Origin: an uncultured Clostridia bacterium
GTDB lineage: Bacteria > Bacillota > Clostridia > TANB77 > CAG-508
DNA: 7,151 nucleotides
Assembly: GCA_948946035.1 (NCBI GenBank)
Contig: CARBKU010000062.1
Coordinates: forward strand, 1-7,151
Direction: 5' to 3'
The notes under the pieces were generated by a model that was given only the letters and a program-made list of their open reading frames with translations, did no database searches and was not told where the DNA came from. The translations under genes were made by a program, and so were the position numbers. How positions within the stretch are numbered: position 1 is the stretch's first letter; every line of letters starts with the position of its first letter. Below, one piece after another: positions 1-6,359 of this stretch.

Positions 1-189
1 CACAATTTTATATCTATTTTTTCTATTTTTTTGAATTTTAAATTCTAGTTCTAAATCTCCTAGTATTTCTAATAATTCATTATACTCGTTTTTAGGAACT
101 CTCATTATCATTGCTATTTCTTTTGCCTTCATTGGCACATAGTCTTTATCTTTCATTAATTTTAATATTTTTCCTTTTTTCTCGTCCAT
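1..189 (-). CDS. rnr: Ribonuclease R, N-terminal fragment (runs off the left edge)
   Basis: Only the first 63 codons lie in the window; the frame is open to base 1. The product starts MDEKKGKILKLMKDKDYVPM and reads as the small winged-helix domain found at the N-terminus of RNase R (a lysine-rich helix, then MKAKEIAMIMRVPKNEY, then a basic strand ending NRYKIV). The RNB catalytic domain, cold-shock domains and S1 domain would lie outside the window, so the catalytic Asp residues cannot be checked. RNase R is a 3'-to-5' exoribonuclease that degrades structured RNA and, with SmpB and tmRNA, mRNAs from stalled ribosomes. The ATG at 189 is preceded by AAAGGA with a 5-base gap. Its position directly after secG supports the call, because secG-rnr(-smpB) is a common Firmicute gene order. 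The identity rests on a short domain plus context, so I am fairly but not fully sure. Confidence 0.82.
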   Translation of the reverse strand, partial: MDEKKGKILKLMKDKDYVPMKAKEIAMIMRVPKNEYNELLEILGDLELEFKIQKNRKNRYKIV

Positions 190-228
190 ATTTATCCTTT
201 CTTTTGTTATTGTTTATTTTTTGTTTGC

Positions 229-234
229 ATTATA
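229..234 (-). promoter_or_regulatory. Possible -10 box for rnr
   Basis: A perfect TATAAT on the minus strand lies 39 bases upstream of the rnr ATG, in the 168-base gap after secG. No good -35 box sits 16-18 bases further upstream. An alternative is TTGCAT (rc of 280-285 region) with a poor -10. In such A+T-rich DNA a lone TATAAT is weak evidence. It would make sense if the hairpin after secG reduces read-through. Confidence 0.3.
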
Positions 235-313
235 TGTATTCATTTTTTTATTTTATATTTTTACAATTAATATTTGGTAATGCAAAAAAAATGCTTACAT
301 TTTTTTGTACAAT

Positions 314-349
314 AAAAAGGCTAGTTTTTTTTAAAAACCGCCCCTTTTT
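314..349 (-). terminator. Candidate intrinsic terminator or attenuator after secG
   Basis: It starts nine bases past the secG stop. On the minus strand AAAAAGG (349-343) can pair with CCTTTTT (320-314). A second inner stem, GTTTTT (338-333) with AAAAAC (329-324), closes a three-base loop. The descending arm ends in a T-run, giving the usual stem-then-U-tract shape, but the stem is A/T-heavy and interrupted by an internal loop. The mirror-image T-run on the other strand means it could work in both directions. It may be leaky, since rnr usually shares the secG transcript. Confidence 0.45.
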
Positions 350-357
350 TATTTATT

Positions 358-606
358 CTATGCCATATATAATATTCCTAGACTTATTGTTAGTATTGTG
401 AATACTACTGCTAAAATAATTGTCCATCTTTTTTGTTTTCCTTCTTTTGTTCTTCCTTTGTTTTTTTCGTAAAAGTTATTTGTTGATGAACCTGTTATTG
501 TTGATGATAGTCCTGCATCTTCTTTTGATTGACTTAATGTTAGTATTATTAATATAAATGCGACTATTATATATGCTACTATTAATATCCATTTTGCTAT
601 TTCCAT
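358..606 (-). CDS. secG: Preprotein translocase subunit SecG
   Basis: SecG is a small membrane subunit of the SecYEG protein-export channel; it aids SecA-driven translocation at the cytoplasmic membrane. The 82-residue product has the full family layout. A first transmembrane segment spans about residues 6-25 (WILIVAYIIVAFILIILTL). The conserved cytoplasmic loop follows: SQSKEDAGLSSTITGSS, a Phe, and KNKGRTKEGK. A second transmembrane segment spans about 61-80. Length is normal for the family (about 75-85). The ATG at 606 has a strong GGAGG site nine bases upstream. A promoter lies at 648-676 and rnr follows downstream, as in other Firmicutes. The smaller overlapping frame at 476-676 is a shadow. 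Confidence 0.95.
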   Translation of the reverse strand: MEIAKWILIVAYIIVAFILIILTLSQSKEDAGLSSTITGSSTNNFYEKNKGRTKEGKQKRWTIILAVVFTILTISLGILYMA

Positions 607-647
607 TTATAAATTCCTCCCTACGGTTTTTGACTTTTCTATTTTTG

Positions 648-676
648 ATTTTAACACATATTTTTTTAAAATGCAA
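648..676 (-). promoter_or_regulatory. Sigma-A-type promoter of secG (and probably rnr)
   Basis: On the minus strand, TTGCAT (676-671) and TAAAAT (653-648) are separated by exactly 17 bases. A TG one base ahead of the -10 box makes it an extended -10. Transcription would start near 641, giving a leader of about 35 bases that contains the GGAGG site. The left end of palindromic element A begins 35 bases upstream of the -35 box. Confidence 0.65.
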
Positions 677-710
677 ATATTTTCAAGTATTTAAGTGCAA
701 AAATTTTTCC

Positions 711-932
711 TTAACTGTTACTACTAAGGCCCTAGTCATATTTGCATAATTTTTTGGAAGTTTTGATTGAAAGCAATTGAGGTAGAAATATTTAATAATT
801 TTTATGGAAAGAGTTCAAGCTTGCCTTGGAAGGGTGCCATAAAAATTATTTAGTATTTCTACGAAAATTAGCTTGAACGATAAACTTCCAAAAAATTATG
901 CAAATATGACTAGAGCTGAGAGTAACCCTTAA
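711..932 (+). repeat. Palindromic element A: giant hairpin with conserved core
   Basis: This fills most of the 342-base gene-free gap between secG and the pseudouridine synthase. From outside in, the self-complementary segments are: TTAA (711-714) with 929-932; GTTACT (717-722) with 921-926; a perfect 32-bp arm, 732-763 with 882-913; a looser part that includes AAGC (771-774) with 871-874 and AATT with 866-869; then the 77-nt core at 784-860. The core is shared with element B in the opposite orientation, but the 32-bp arm is not. There is no open reading frame of note, no transposase and no obvious target-site duplication. It begins 17 bases past the stop of the pseudouridine synthase gene. 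It may be a structured noncoding RNA, a non-autonomous hairpin element or a 3'-end structure; I cannot name a known family. Strand is given by the core orientation. Confidence 0.85.
784..860 (+). ncRNA. Conserved 77-nt hairpin core, copy A (candidate structured RNA)
   Basis: All pairs nest symmetrically. Stem 1 is 784-790 with 854-860 (7 bp). A 3x3 internal loop follows, TTT (791-793) against TAG (851-853). Stem 2 is 794-807 with 837-850 (14 bp, ending GG/CC). Next is a 6x6 purine-rich internal loop, AAAGAG (808-813) against AGGGTG (831-836). Stem 3 is 814-819 with 825-830, including one T-G wobble, or alternatively a bulged G. The terminal loop is CTTGC (820-824). Both internal loops are identical in copy B. 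Whether it is transcribed, and from which strand, is not shown; the G.A-rich internal loop favours the strand given. No convincing promoter of its own was found. Confidence 0.45.
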
Positions 933-948
933 CTTAAACTGAAATCTA

Positions 949-1624
949 TTATTTTAAAATACACCAAGTTCCAATTGGTTCTGGCAAGTCTTTAAAACTC
1001 ATATCTTCTTTTGTAACTGGATGTTGTAATTTAAGTTCATATGCCCATAAAGCAATTTGTTTGCTTTTTCCTCTTGTTCCATACTTTTGGTCACCAAAAA
1101 TACTATGTCCAAAATTAGCTAATTGTACTCTAATTTGATGATGTCTACCAGTATGTAAATTTACATTTAGCAAACTTAAATCTTTTACTTCATTATATTT
1201 TAAAACTTCATAATCTAGTTTAGCAAATTTAGCATTCTTCTTTTCTTTATTAACAACCTTACTTATATTATTTCTTTCATCTTTATACAAATAATCTTCC
1301 AAATTACCGTTTTTCATTTTCTATCTTTCCATCTACAACAGCTAAATATTTTTTCTTAAAAATTTTTTCACGTACTTGGTTACTTAATCTTGAAGCAGCC
1401 TTTGAAGTTTTTGCAAAAACCATTACACCACCAACTGGTCTATCTAATCTATGAACTAATCCTAAATACACGTTTCCAGGCTTGTTATATTTTTCTTTCA
1501 AATATTGTTTAATTAAAGTTAGCATATCAATATCACCAGTTTTATCAGACTGTGAAGGAATATTAGGTATCTTTTCTACTACAATAATATGATTATCTTC
1601 ATAAATAATTTTTAAATTTTGCAT
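949..1624 (-). pseudogene. RluA-family pseudouridine synthase split by a +1-base frameshift
   Basis: Enzymes of this family isomerise specific uridines in rRNA or tRNA to pseudouridine in the cytoplasm. The N-terminal part (1624-1304, 106 residues) starts at ATG 1624, with AAGGAG six bases upstream. It carries motif HRLDRPVGG with the catalytic Asp at residue 61, and reaches YLAVVDGKIENE before the frame ends in KR-stop. The C-terminal part (1317-949) continues in the next frame with GNLEDYLYKDERNN and holds the second conserved motif LHTGRHHQIRVQL plus FGDQKYG. Removing one A from the A5 run at 1314-1310 joins them into a seamless protein of about 224 residues, normal for the S4-less RluA/RluD type. 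The break could be a real mutation, an assembly error or a tolerated split: the second part has its own ATG at 1317 overlapping the first stop, with GGAAAG upstream. The gene lies 43 bases after the methyltransferase, likely in one transcript. The exact RNA target cannot be told. Confidence 0.88.
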
Positions 1625-1667
1625 ATATTTCTCCTTTTTTAATTCCAATATATAACTAATAACTTTG

Positions 1668-2534
1668 CTACTTTTCCCAACGTCCATAGATTCCACATGG
1701 TAATATTAATTTAGAGTCTTCCATTTGCAAACCTATTTCTCCCGCTTCTAGTTTTCCTTTAAATTTCTTTTCTACAGACAAATTTAATATGTTTTTTAAT
1801 ACTGTACTTGAAATTCCTGTTGTATATGAATTAATCAAAAAGAATAATGGGTCATCTGATAAAACTTTTGTGCAAATATCAACTAAATCATAAATATTAT
1901 TTTCAAATTGCCATACTTCACCTTTAGCACCTCTTCCATATGATGGTGGATCCATTATAATTGCATCATATTTATTTCCACGCCTAATTTCTCTGTTTAC
2001 AAACTTAATTACATCATCTACTATAAATCTTACTTTCTTGTCCTGTAATCCTGATGATTCAACATTTTCTTTTGCCCAACTTGTCATTCCTTTTGAACTA
2101 TCTACATGACATACTGATGCACCTGCAGATAAACATGCAACAGTTGCTCCTCCAGTATATGCAAATAAATTTAATACTTTTATTTCTCTTTTTGCTGATT
2201 TTATTTTATTAATCATCCAATCCCAATTAACTGCTTGTTCTGGAAATAACCCTGTATGTTTAAATCCCATTGGTTTAATATTAAATGTTAAATTTTTATA
2301 ATGTATTTGCCAACTATTAGGTATTTTTTTGTTAAATTCCCAAGAACCTCCACCAGTTTTACTTCTATGATATGTTGCATTTATTTCATTCCACTTTTTT
2401 GGGAAACTTTTGTCTTTCCATACAATTTGTGGATCTGGTCTTGATAAAATTACATTTCCCCATTTTTCTAACTTCTGACCATCTGCCATATCTAAAATTT
2501 TATATTCTTTCCATTCGTCTGCAAGTTTAATCAT
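1668..2534 (-). CDS. Class I SAM-dependent methyltransferase, RlmI-like (probable rRNA methyltransferase)
   Basis: The 288-residue product is probably a cytoplasmic S-adenosylmethionine-dependent RNA methyltransferase of the RlmI/RlmK-related group (Methyltrans_SAM type). The N-terminal third has the GLFPEQAVNW segment (about 95-104) typical of these proteins. Motif I is VLNLFAYTGGATVACLSAGA (120-139), with the acidic residue that binds the SAM ribose at D145. D173 and D174 follow strand 3. The DPPSYGRG motif (195-202) is the catalytic motif IV. An N-terminal PUA domain, present in RlmI itself, is absent, so the substrate may differ. The ATG at 2534 has AGAGG about seven bases upstream. It begins 20 bases after the upstream gene and is followed by a pseudouridine synthase, an arrangement that suits an RNA-modification pair. 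The fold is secure; the target base is not. Confidence 0.87.
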   Translation of the reverse strand: MIKLADEWKEYKILDMADGQKLEKWGNVILSRPDPQIVWKDKSFPKKWNEINATYHRSKTGGGSWEFNKKIPNSWQIHYKNLTFNIKPMGFKHTGLFPEQAVNWDWMINKIKSAKREIKVLNLFAYTGGATVACLSAGASVCHVDSSKGMTSWAKENVESSGLQDKKVRFIVDDVIKFVNREIRRGNKYDAIIMDPPSYGRGAKGEVWQFENNIYDLVDICTKVLSDDPLFFLINSYTTGISSTVLKNILNLSVEKKFKGKLEAGEIGLQMEDSKLILPCGIYGRWEK

Positions 2535-2554
2535 TTTTCTACCTCTCTTATTTT

Positions 2555-3214
2555 TTATATGATTTTTTGAATAACATTTTCAAAAACTTCTAATAATTTA
2601 ATTAATCCACTTTCTCTGTTTCTTAAATTACTGGCTATTTCTATTTGTATACAGGGTATACCACTATTTTTATTAATAAAGCTACTAACTGTTGTAGGTT
2701 TTGATGATTTGAACTTTTCATCAATTACTACTTTACCTATTTTAGAAAATTCTGTTTTTAGAATTTCTAAATAATTTGTATTATAATTAATATTTTCTCC
2801 ATTATTTGTACCAATTTCTAAATCAAACCCATGATTATCTTTACAGCCATGTACATCTATTAAAATAGCAATGTTTTTATTTTTAATACAATTTAAAATA
2901 GCTTTTTTATATTCTAGTGAATTTCCGCTATTATAGTAATTAGGGTCATCATTATTATTCCATGTTCTAATAATTCCATTTGCTCCTGTTTTTGTACATA
3001 AATATTCAACAATTGCTCCTGTTAGTTTATCTTCATCTTTTGTTCTTCCTTCTCTTATTTGCTTTACTGCATGCGGTGCTGAAAGAATTATTGGTTTATT
3101 TCCTTCAATAATTTTAAAATTATTTCCTTTATTTTTTATTCCATTATAATTATTACTTTTATATTTTTCATCTAATTTTCTTATTTTTTCTAATTCCATA
3201 AAAAATAATACCAT
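2555..3214 (-). CDS. N-formylglutamate amidohydrolase-family protein
   Basis: The 219-residue product shows the marks of the zinc-dependent FGase/HutG-like family, which is related to M14-type carboxypeptidases. These are SAPH at 45-48 (the metal-binding His of the S-x-P-H motif), the charged REGRTKDED segment (54-62), DVHG at 120-123, and a late acidic residue in IEIASNLR (E192). No signal peptide is evident. Classical FGase removes formate from N-formylglutamate in histidine degradation, but no hut genes are nearby, so the real substrate is unknown. Two starts are possible: ATG 3214 lacks a properly spaced ribosome site, while ATG 3199 (residue 6, MELEKIRKL) has AAAGGA about 14 bases upstream, which is rather far. 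A promoter lies at 3234-3262. The gene leads an apparent unit with the methyltransferase, 20 bases downstream. Confidence 0.68.
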   Translation of the reverse strand: MVLFFMELEKIRKLDEKYKSNNYNGIKNKGNNFKIIEGNKPIILSAPHAVKQIREGRTKDEDKLTGAIVEYLCTKTGANGIIRTWNNNDDPNYYNSGNSLEYKKAILNCIKNKNIAILIDVHGCKDNHGFDLEIGTNNGENINYNTNYLEILKTEFSKIGKVVIDEKFKSSKPTTVSSFINKNSGIPCIQIEIASNLRNRESGLIKLLEVFENVIQKII

Positions 3215-3233
3215 CCTTTATTTAGATAGTATT

Positions 3234-3262
3234 ATTTTAACATATTTCCTTTAGTTTTCCAA
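3234..3262 (-). promoter_or_regulatory. Sigma-A-type promoter of the amidohydrolase-family gene
   Basis: On the minus strand TTGGAA (3262-3257) is followed after 17 bases by TAAAAT (3239-3234), 20 bases upstream of the first possible ATG. The geometry matches the secG promoter. It implies that the amidohydrolase, methyltransferase and pseudouridine synthase genes can be transcribed independently of uvrC. Confidence 0.5.
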
Positions 3263-3297
3263 TAAACATAGGAAAATAATTGCAATATTATAATTGT

Positions 3298-3528
3298 TTA
3301 AAATCCATAATCATTTCCAGCAATACTTAAGTATATTCTTATAAAACTATGTATCATTACAATATTTAAACTAGCAAATACAATTAAAGAAATTAAAACT
3401 GTTATTAATAATTTATTTTGTTTTATTTTTTTTAATAAACTGCTTGTCCATTTTTTTTGTTCAGTTTGCGTTTTTTCTAAACTTGTATTGTAATTAACTT
3501 TAAAATAAATATCTTTCGTATATTCCAT
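3298..3528 (-). CDS. Small single-pass membrane protein, function unknown
   Basis: I do not recognise this 76-residue product. The first 40 residues are charged and polar (MEYTKDIYFKVNYNTSLEKT onward, with a KKIKQNK cluster at 33-39). A single hydrophobic segment follows at about 40-60 (LLITVLISLIVFASLNIVMI) and then a short tail. The Lys-rich stretch before the hydrophobic segment suggests an N-in, C-out topology. There is no cleavable signal or lipobox. The ATG at 3528 has GGGGGA six bases upstream, a good ribosome site in DNA with few G runs, which supports a real gene. It sits 58 bases after uvrC on the same strand; an A+T-rich TATAAA in the gap could be its own -10 box. Confidence 0.68.
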   Translation of the reverse strand: MEYTKDIYFKVNYNTSLEKTQTEQKKWTSSLLKKIKQNKLLITVLISLIVFASLNIVMIHSFIRIYLSIAGNDYGF

Positions 3529-3586
3529 AAACAGTCCCCCTTATTTTTTGTTTATATATATATATTCAAAATATTTAAATTTATTA

Positions 3587-5365
3587 CTATTTTTTTAATT
3601 TATTTGCTAGTTCTTTTGTAATTCCTTTTACTTTTGTTAAATCTTCTATACTTGCTTTTTTTATTTGTTCTATACTTCCAAATTCTTTTAGCAATGCTTG
3701 TTTTTTTACTTTACCAATACCATTAATTTCATCTAATTCTGACTTTGTTATTTGCTTATCTCTTACTTTTCTATGGTAATTAATTGCTGTATCATGTACA
3801 GTATCTTGAAACCTTGTAATTAAATTCATTAAATTTTCTGATATTTTAAGCTCATTTCTATTTTCATCCATTAATGCTCTAGTTTGGTGCTTATCATTTT
3901 TTACCATTCCAAACACTGGAATATTTAATTGATATTTTTCTATTGCTTTTTTAGTTGCTCTTATTTGGGTAATTCCTCCATCAGCAAATATAGCATCTGG
4001 CAATTCTCCAAATCCCCCCTTTGGATTTTCTATTGAATGTTTTAATCTTCTTGTAATTACTTCTTCCATACATTTAGGGTCATCTTGTCCTACTACTGTT
4101 TTTATTTTAAATCTTCTTGATAAATTCTTTTTTATTATACCATCTTGCATTACACACATTGCCGCTACTACATATTCTCCAGAGATATTAGAAATATCGT
4201 ATGTTTCTATTTTTCTTGGCATTTTATCTAATTTTAAAACTTCTTTTAATTCTAATAAAACTTCACTTTTATCTTTTTCTTTATTTTCTAATGTTACTTT
4301 ACTATTTAATTCTGCCATTTCTACAAAACGTAGTTTTTCTCCTTTTTTTGGAGATTTAATTTCCACTTTTTTACCCAAAATTGTGGATAACCATTGTTCA
4401 ATTGCATCTTTATCATCTATTTCTTCTCGTATCATAATTTTATTTGGAATATTGGGGTTATCTAAATAATATTGTTTTATAAATCCAGATAAAATTTCTT
4501 TATCTTCCATGTCTTTTAAGTCACTATAAAAATAGTGTTCCCTTCCTATCATTTTGCTACCACGTACAAAAAATATTTCTACACATACTTGCAATTCTGA
4601 TTTTGCAATTCCAATTACGTCAATATTATTTTCTGATATATTAGACACCTTTTGTTTTGCTGAGACTCTATCAATTGCCTGCATTCTATCACGTAATTCT
4701 GCTGCTTTTTCAAAGTTCATCTTTTTTGATTCTTCTTGCATCTGTCTTTCTAATTCTTTTAAAATTTTGTCTGTCTTTCCTTCTAGTAAATCTATAATTT
4801 CATGAATTTGTTCCATATATTCTTCTTTTTTTACATTTCCCATACATGGAGCTAAACATCTATTTATGTGATAATTTAAGCATGGTCTTGTTCTTTCTTT
4901 TAATGTCCTACATTGATGAATTTTATATCTTTTTTTTATAAAGTCTAACGTTTCTTTTGCACTACCTGGATTCGCATATGGTCCAAAGTATTTTGAACCA
5001 TCATTTATTAGTCTTCTAGTTATATATACTCCTGGATAATCAGATTTTAAATCTACTTTTATATATGGATATGTTTTATCATCTTTTAATAAGACATTAA
5101 ATTTTGGCCTATTTTTTTTGATTAAATTACATTCTAAAATTAATGCTTCTGCTTCATTATCTACAACAATATATTCAAAATGATCTATTAAACTTACCAT
5201 TTTTTCAATTCTTGCTGTTTTGTTATTTTTTCTAAAATATTGCCTAACTCTATTTTTTAAAGAAATTGCTTTTCCAACATAAATTATATTATCGTCTTTG
5301 TCTCTCATAATATAAACTCCAGGTTTCCCTGGTAGCTTTTTTAGTTCTTCCTCTATTACAAACAT
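3587..5365 (-). CDS. uvrC: Excinuclease ABC subunit C (UvrC)
   Basis: UvrC makes the two incisions, 3' and 5' of a DNA lesion, in UvrABC nucleotide excision repair. The 592-residue product is complete. The GIY-YIG nuclease domain is N-terminal, with GVY at 16-18, YVG at 29-31 and Arg39. Four cysteines at 152, 162, 170 and 174 match the iron-sulfur cluster ligands known in UvrC. The UVR domain that binds UvrB is at about 204-235 (FEKAAELRDRMQAI). The RNase H-like second nuclease has YDISN (D390), ADGG (D462) and VHDTAINYHR (His524). A helix-hairpin-helix DNA-binding region runs from about 545 to the end. The ATG at 5365 has AAGGTG five bases upstream. Transcription probably begins at the extended -10 promoter at 5425-5433, and an inverted repeat occupies the leader. 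Confidence 0.97.
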   Translation of the reverse strand: MFVIEEELKKLPGKPGVYIMRDKDDNIIYVGKAISLKNRVRQYFRKNNKTARIEKMVSLIDHFEYIVVDNEAEALILECNLIKKNRPKFNVLLKDDKTYPYIKVDLKSDYPGVYITRRLINDGSKYFGPYANPGSAKETLDFIKKRYKIHQCRTLKERTRPCLNYHINRCLAPCMGNVKKEEYMEQIHEIIDLLEGKTDKILKELERQMQEESKKMNFEKAAELRDRMQAIDRVSAKQKVSNISENNIDVIGIAKSELQVCVEIFFVRGSKMIGREHYFYSDLKDMEDKEILSGFIKQYYLDNPNIPNKIMIREEIDDKDAIEQWLSTILGKKVEIKSPKKGEKLRFVEMAELNSKVTLENKEKDKSEVLLELKEVLKLDKMPRKIETYDISNISGEYVVAAMCVMQDGIIKKNLSRRFKIKTVVGQDDPKCMEEVITRRLKHSIENPKGGFGELPDAIFADGGITQIRATKKAIEKYQLNIPVFGMVKNDKHQTRALMDENRNELKISENLMNLITRFQDTVHDTAINYHRKVRDKQITKSELDEINGIGKVKKQALLKEFGSIEQIKKASIEDLTKVKGITKELANKLKK

Positions 5366-5383
5366 TTTCCCACCTTAAAATAT

Positions 5384-5423
5384 GTATTGCCCATCACTAC
5401 TTTGTAAAGAAAATGGACAATAC
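5384..5423 (-). promoter_or_regulatory. Leader inverted repeat between the uvrC promoter and its ribosome site
   Basis: On the minus strand GTATTGTCCAT (5423-5413) pairs with ATGGGCAATAC (5394-5384): 11 bp including one T-G wobble. The 18-base loop contains a smaller CTTT/AAAG pairing. It begins one base after the -10 box and ends 19 bases before the uvrC ATG. It could be a protein-binding operator, an mRNA hairpin if transcription starts early enough, or a weak terminator for the lipase gene (followed only by ATATTTT). It does not resemble the known Firmicute LexA box. Confidence 0.45.
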
Positions 5424-5424
5424 T

Positions 5425-5433
5425 ATTATACCA
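5425..5433 (-). promoter_or_regulatory. Extended -10 promoter of uvrC
   Basis: TGGTATAAT on the minus strand is a perfect -10 hexamer with the TG extension. No convincing -35 box is present 16-18 bases upstream, which is typical of extended -10 promoters. It lies 11 bases past the stop of the lipase gene and 60 bases before the uvrC start. Confidence 0.6.
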
Positions 5434-5443
5434 TAAGTTTTCT

Positions 5444-6304
5444 TTATTTATAAAGTATTTCTTTAATTTCATTAATTTGTTCCATCATTGCTTTATAACC
5501 ATATTTATAACAATCATCTAATTTATCTACTTCTAACAAACCTGTTTTATCTGTTTTGATAGTTAAAATATAATCACTTTCTTGAAGGCTATCTTCTGAT
5601 ATTTTATTTCCCATAATGTCAATAGTTCTCATAGCAATATCCATCACATTACTTTCATCATCAATATCATCTGCTTTAAAATTAATAGCAATTACTTTAT
5701 CTGCTCCTTGTTTTTTGACTTCTTGCACAGGTATATTATCTAATACTCCTCCATCTAAAAACTTGTGCTTTTTAAAGTCACATGGTGAAAATATACATGG
5801 AAAACTACTGCTTGCTCTTACTGCTTTTCCAATTGATATGTCTGTTATATAATACTCTTTATTTACACAATTTTTCGGAATTTGATTTGTAAATGTATAT
5901 TTATGAGAATCTATCACATCAACTGCTGGTATAACTAAAGGCATATTTCTAATATCTCCTATTTTTCTAATACCTCTCCTTAATGCTAAATTATCATATG
6001 ATTTTTCTATATTCTCTCCTGTCTTAAAACCATTTATAGAAACTTTCTTGTTAAACATAAAATTTCCTATTCCTGATATAATTGGTGCTGACTCAATTTC
6101 TGCAATATCTTTAGCATATTTTTTAAATAATATGTATATATAATAGGGAGAATATCCCATAGCATAAAGTGATGCTACTATTGCTCCTGAACTTGTACCT
6201 CCAATAATGTCGACTTTTATTTTATTGTCTTCTAATGCTTTTAATGCTCCCGCATGAGCAATTCCTCTTATACCTCCACCTGATAATGCAATGCCAATTT
6301 TCAA
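5444..6304 (-). CDS. Patatin-like phospholipase family protein
   Basis: This is a predicted serine lipid acyl hydrolase of the bacterial patatin (RssA/YlbK-like) group, acting on phospholipids or other acyl esters. Numbered from the TTG at 6304 (286 residues), the oxyanion-hole motif GGGIRG is at 9-14. The nucleophile elbow is GTSSG at 36-40 with Ser38. The catalytic Asp184 lies in LDGGVLDNIPV (183-193). No signal peptide is seen, so it is probably cytosolic or peripheral to the membrane. Start choice: an in-frame GTG at 6313 is possible, but it touches the ribosome site. The TTG at 6304 has AAGGAAGGTG exactly six bases upstream and gives MKIGIALSGGG, the usual start of this family. Only weak -10 candidates (TATAAA at 6348-6343) are upstream. 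A terminator-like hairpin separates it from the preceding gene. Confidence 0.9.
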   Translation of the reverse strand: MKIGIALSGGGIRGIAHAGALKALEDNKIKVDIIGGTSSGAIVASLYAMGYSPYYIYILFKKYAKDIAEIESAPIISGIGNFMFNKKVSINGFKTGENIEKSYDNLALRRGIRKIGDIRNMPLVIPAVDVIDSHKYTFTNQIPKNCVNKEYYITDISIGKAVRASSSFPCIFSPCDFKKHKFLDGGVLDNIPVQEVKKQGADKVIAINFKADDIDDESNVMDIAMRTIDIMGNKISEDSLQESDYILTIKTDKTGLLEVDKLDDCYKYGYKAMMEQINEIKEILYK

Positions 6305-6359
6305 ATTTAACACCTTCCTTTTCTATTTATAGTATTTACTTCTTTATATGAGTTTAAAC

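Noticed and set aside
111..401. Plus-strand open frame of 96 codons
   Set aside because: It runs antisense through rnr and secG, is almost all Phe/Leu/Ile/Ser/Tyr as expected from antisense A+T-rich coding DNA, and has no ribosome site.
476..749. Frames at 476-676 (minus) and 558-749 (plus)
   Set aside because: Both overlap secG or its promoter in other frames, lack ribosome sites and show no family features.
813..878. GTTCAAGCT (813-821) could pair with AGCTTGAAC (870-878) as an alternative fold of element A
   Set aside because: No equivalent pairing exists in element B, so it is not supported as a conserved switch.
671..907. ATGCAAATAT shared by the secG -35 region (671-680) and the arm of element A (898-907)
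   Set aside because: Ten bases of A+T-rich identity within 240 bases is weak; there is no extension on either side, so it is probably chance.
711..932. CRISPR array, tRNA or tmRNA in the gene-free gaps
   Set aside because: There are no regularly spaced direct repeats, no cloverleaf or T-loop sequence and no tmRNA tag frame; the gaps are explained by palindromes.
1625..1696. Upstream ATG at 1696 as the start of the pseudouridine synthase
   Set aside because: It would overlap the methyltransferase end. The ATG at 1624 has a well-placed AAGGAG and gives the normal family N-terminus.
4554..5852. Plus-strand frames inside uvrC (4554-4805) and the patatin gene (5616-5852)
   Set aside because: They are antisense shadows of well-supported genes with no motifs of their own.
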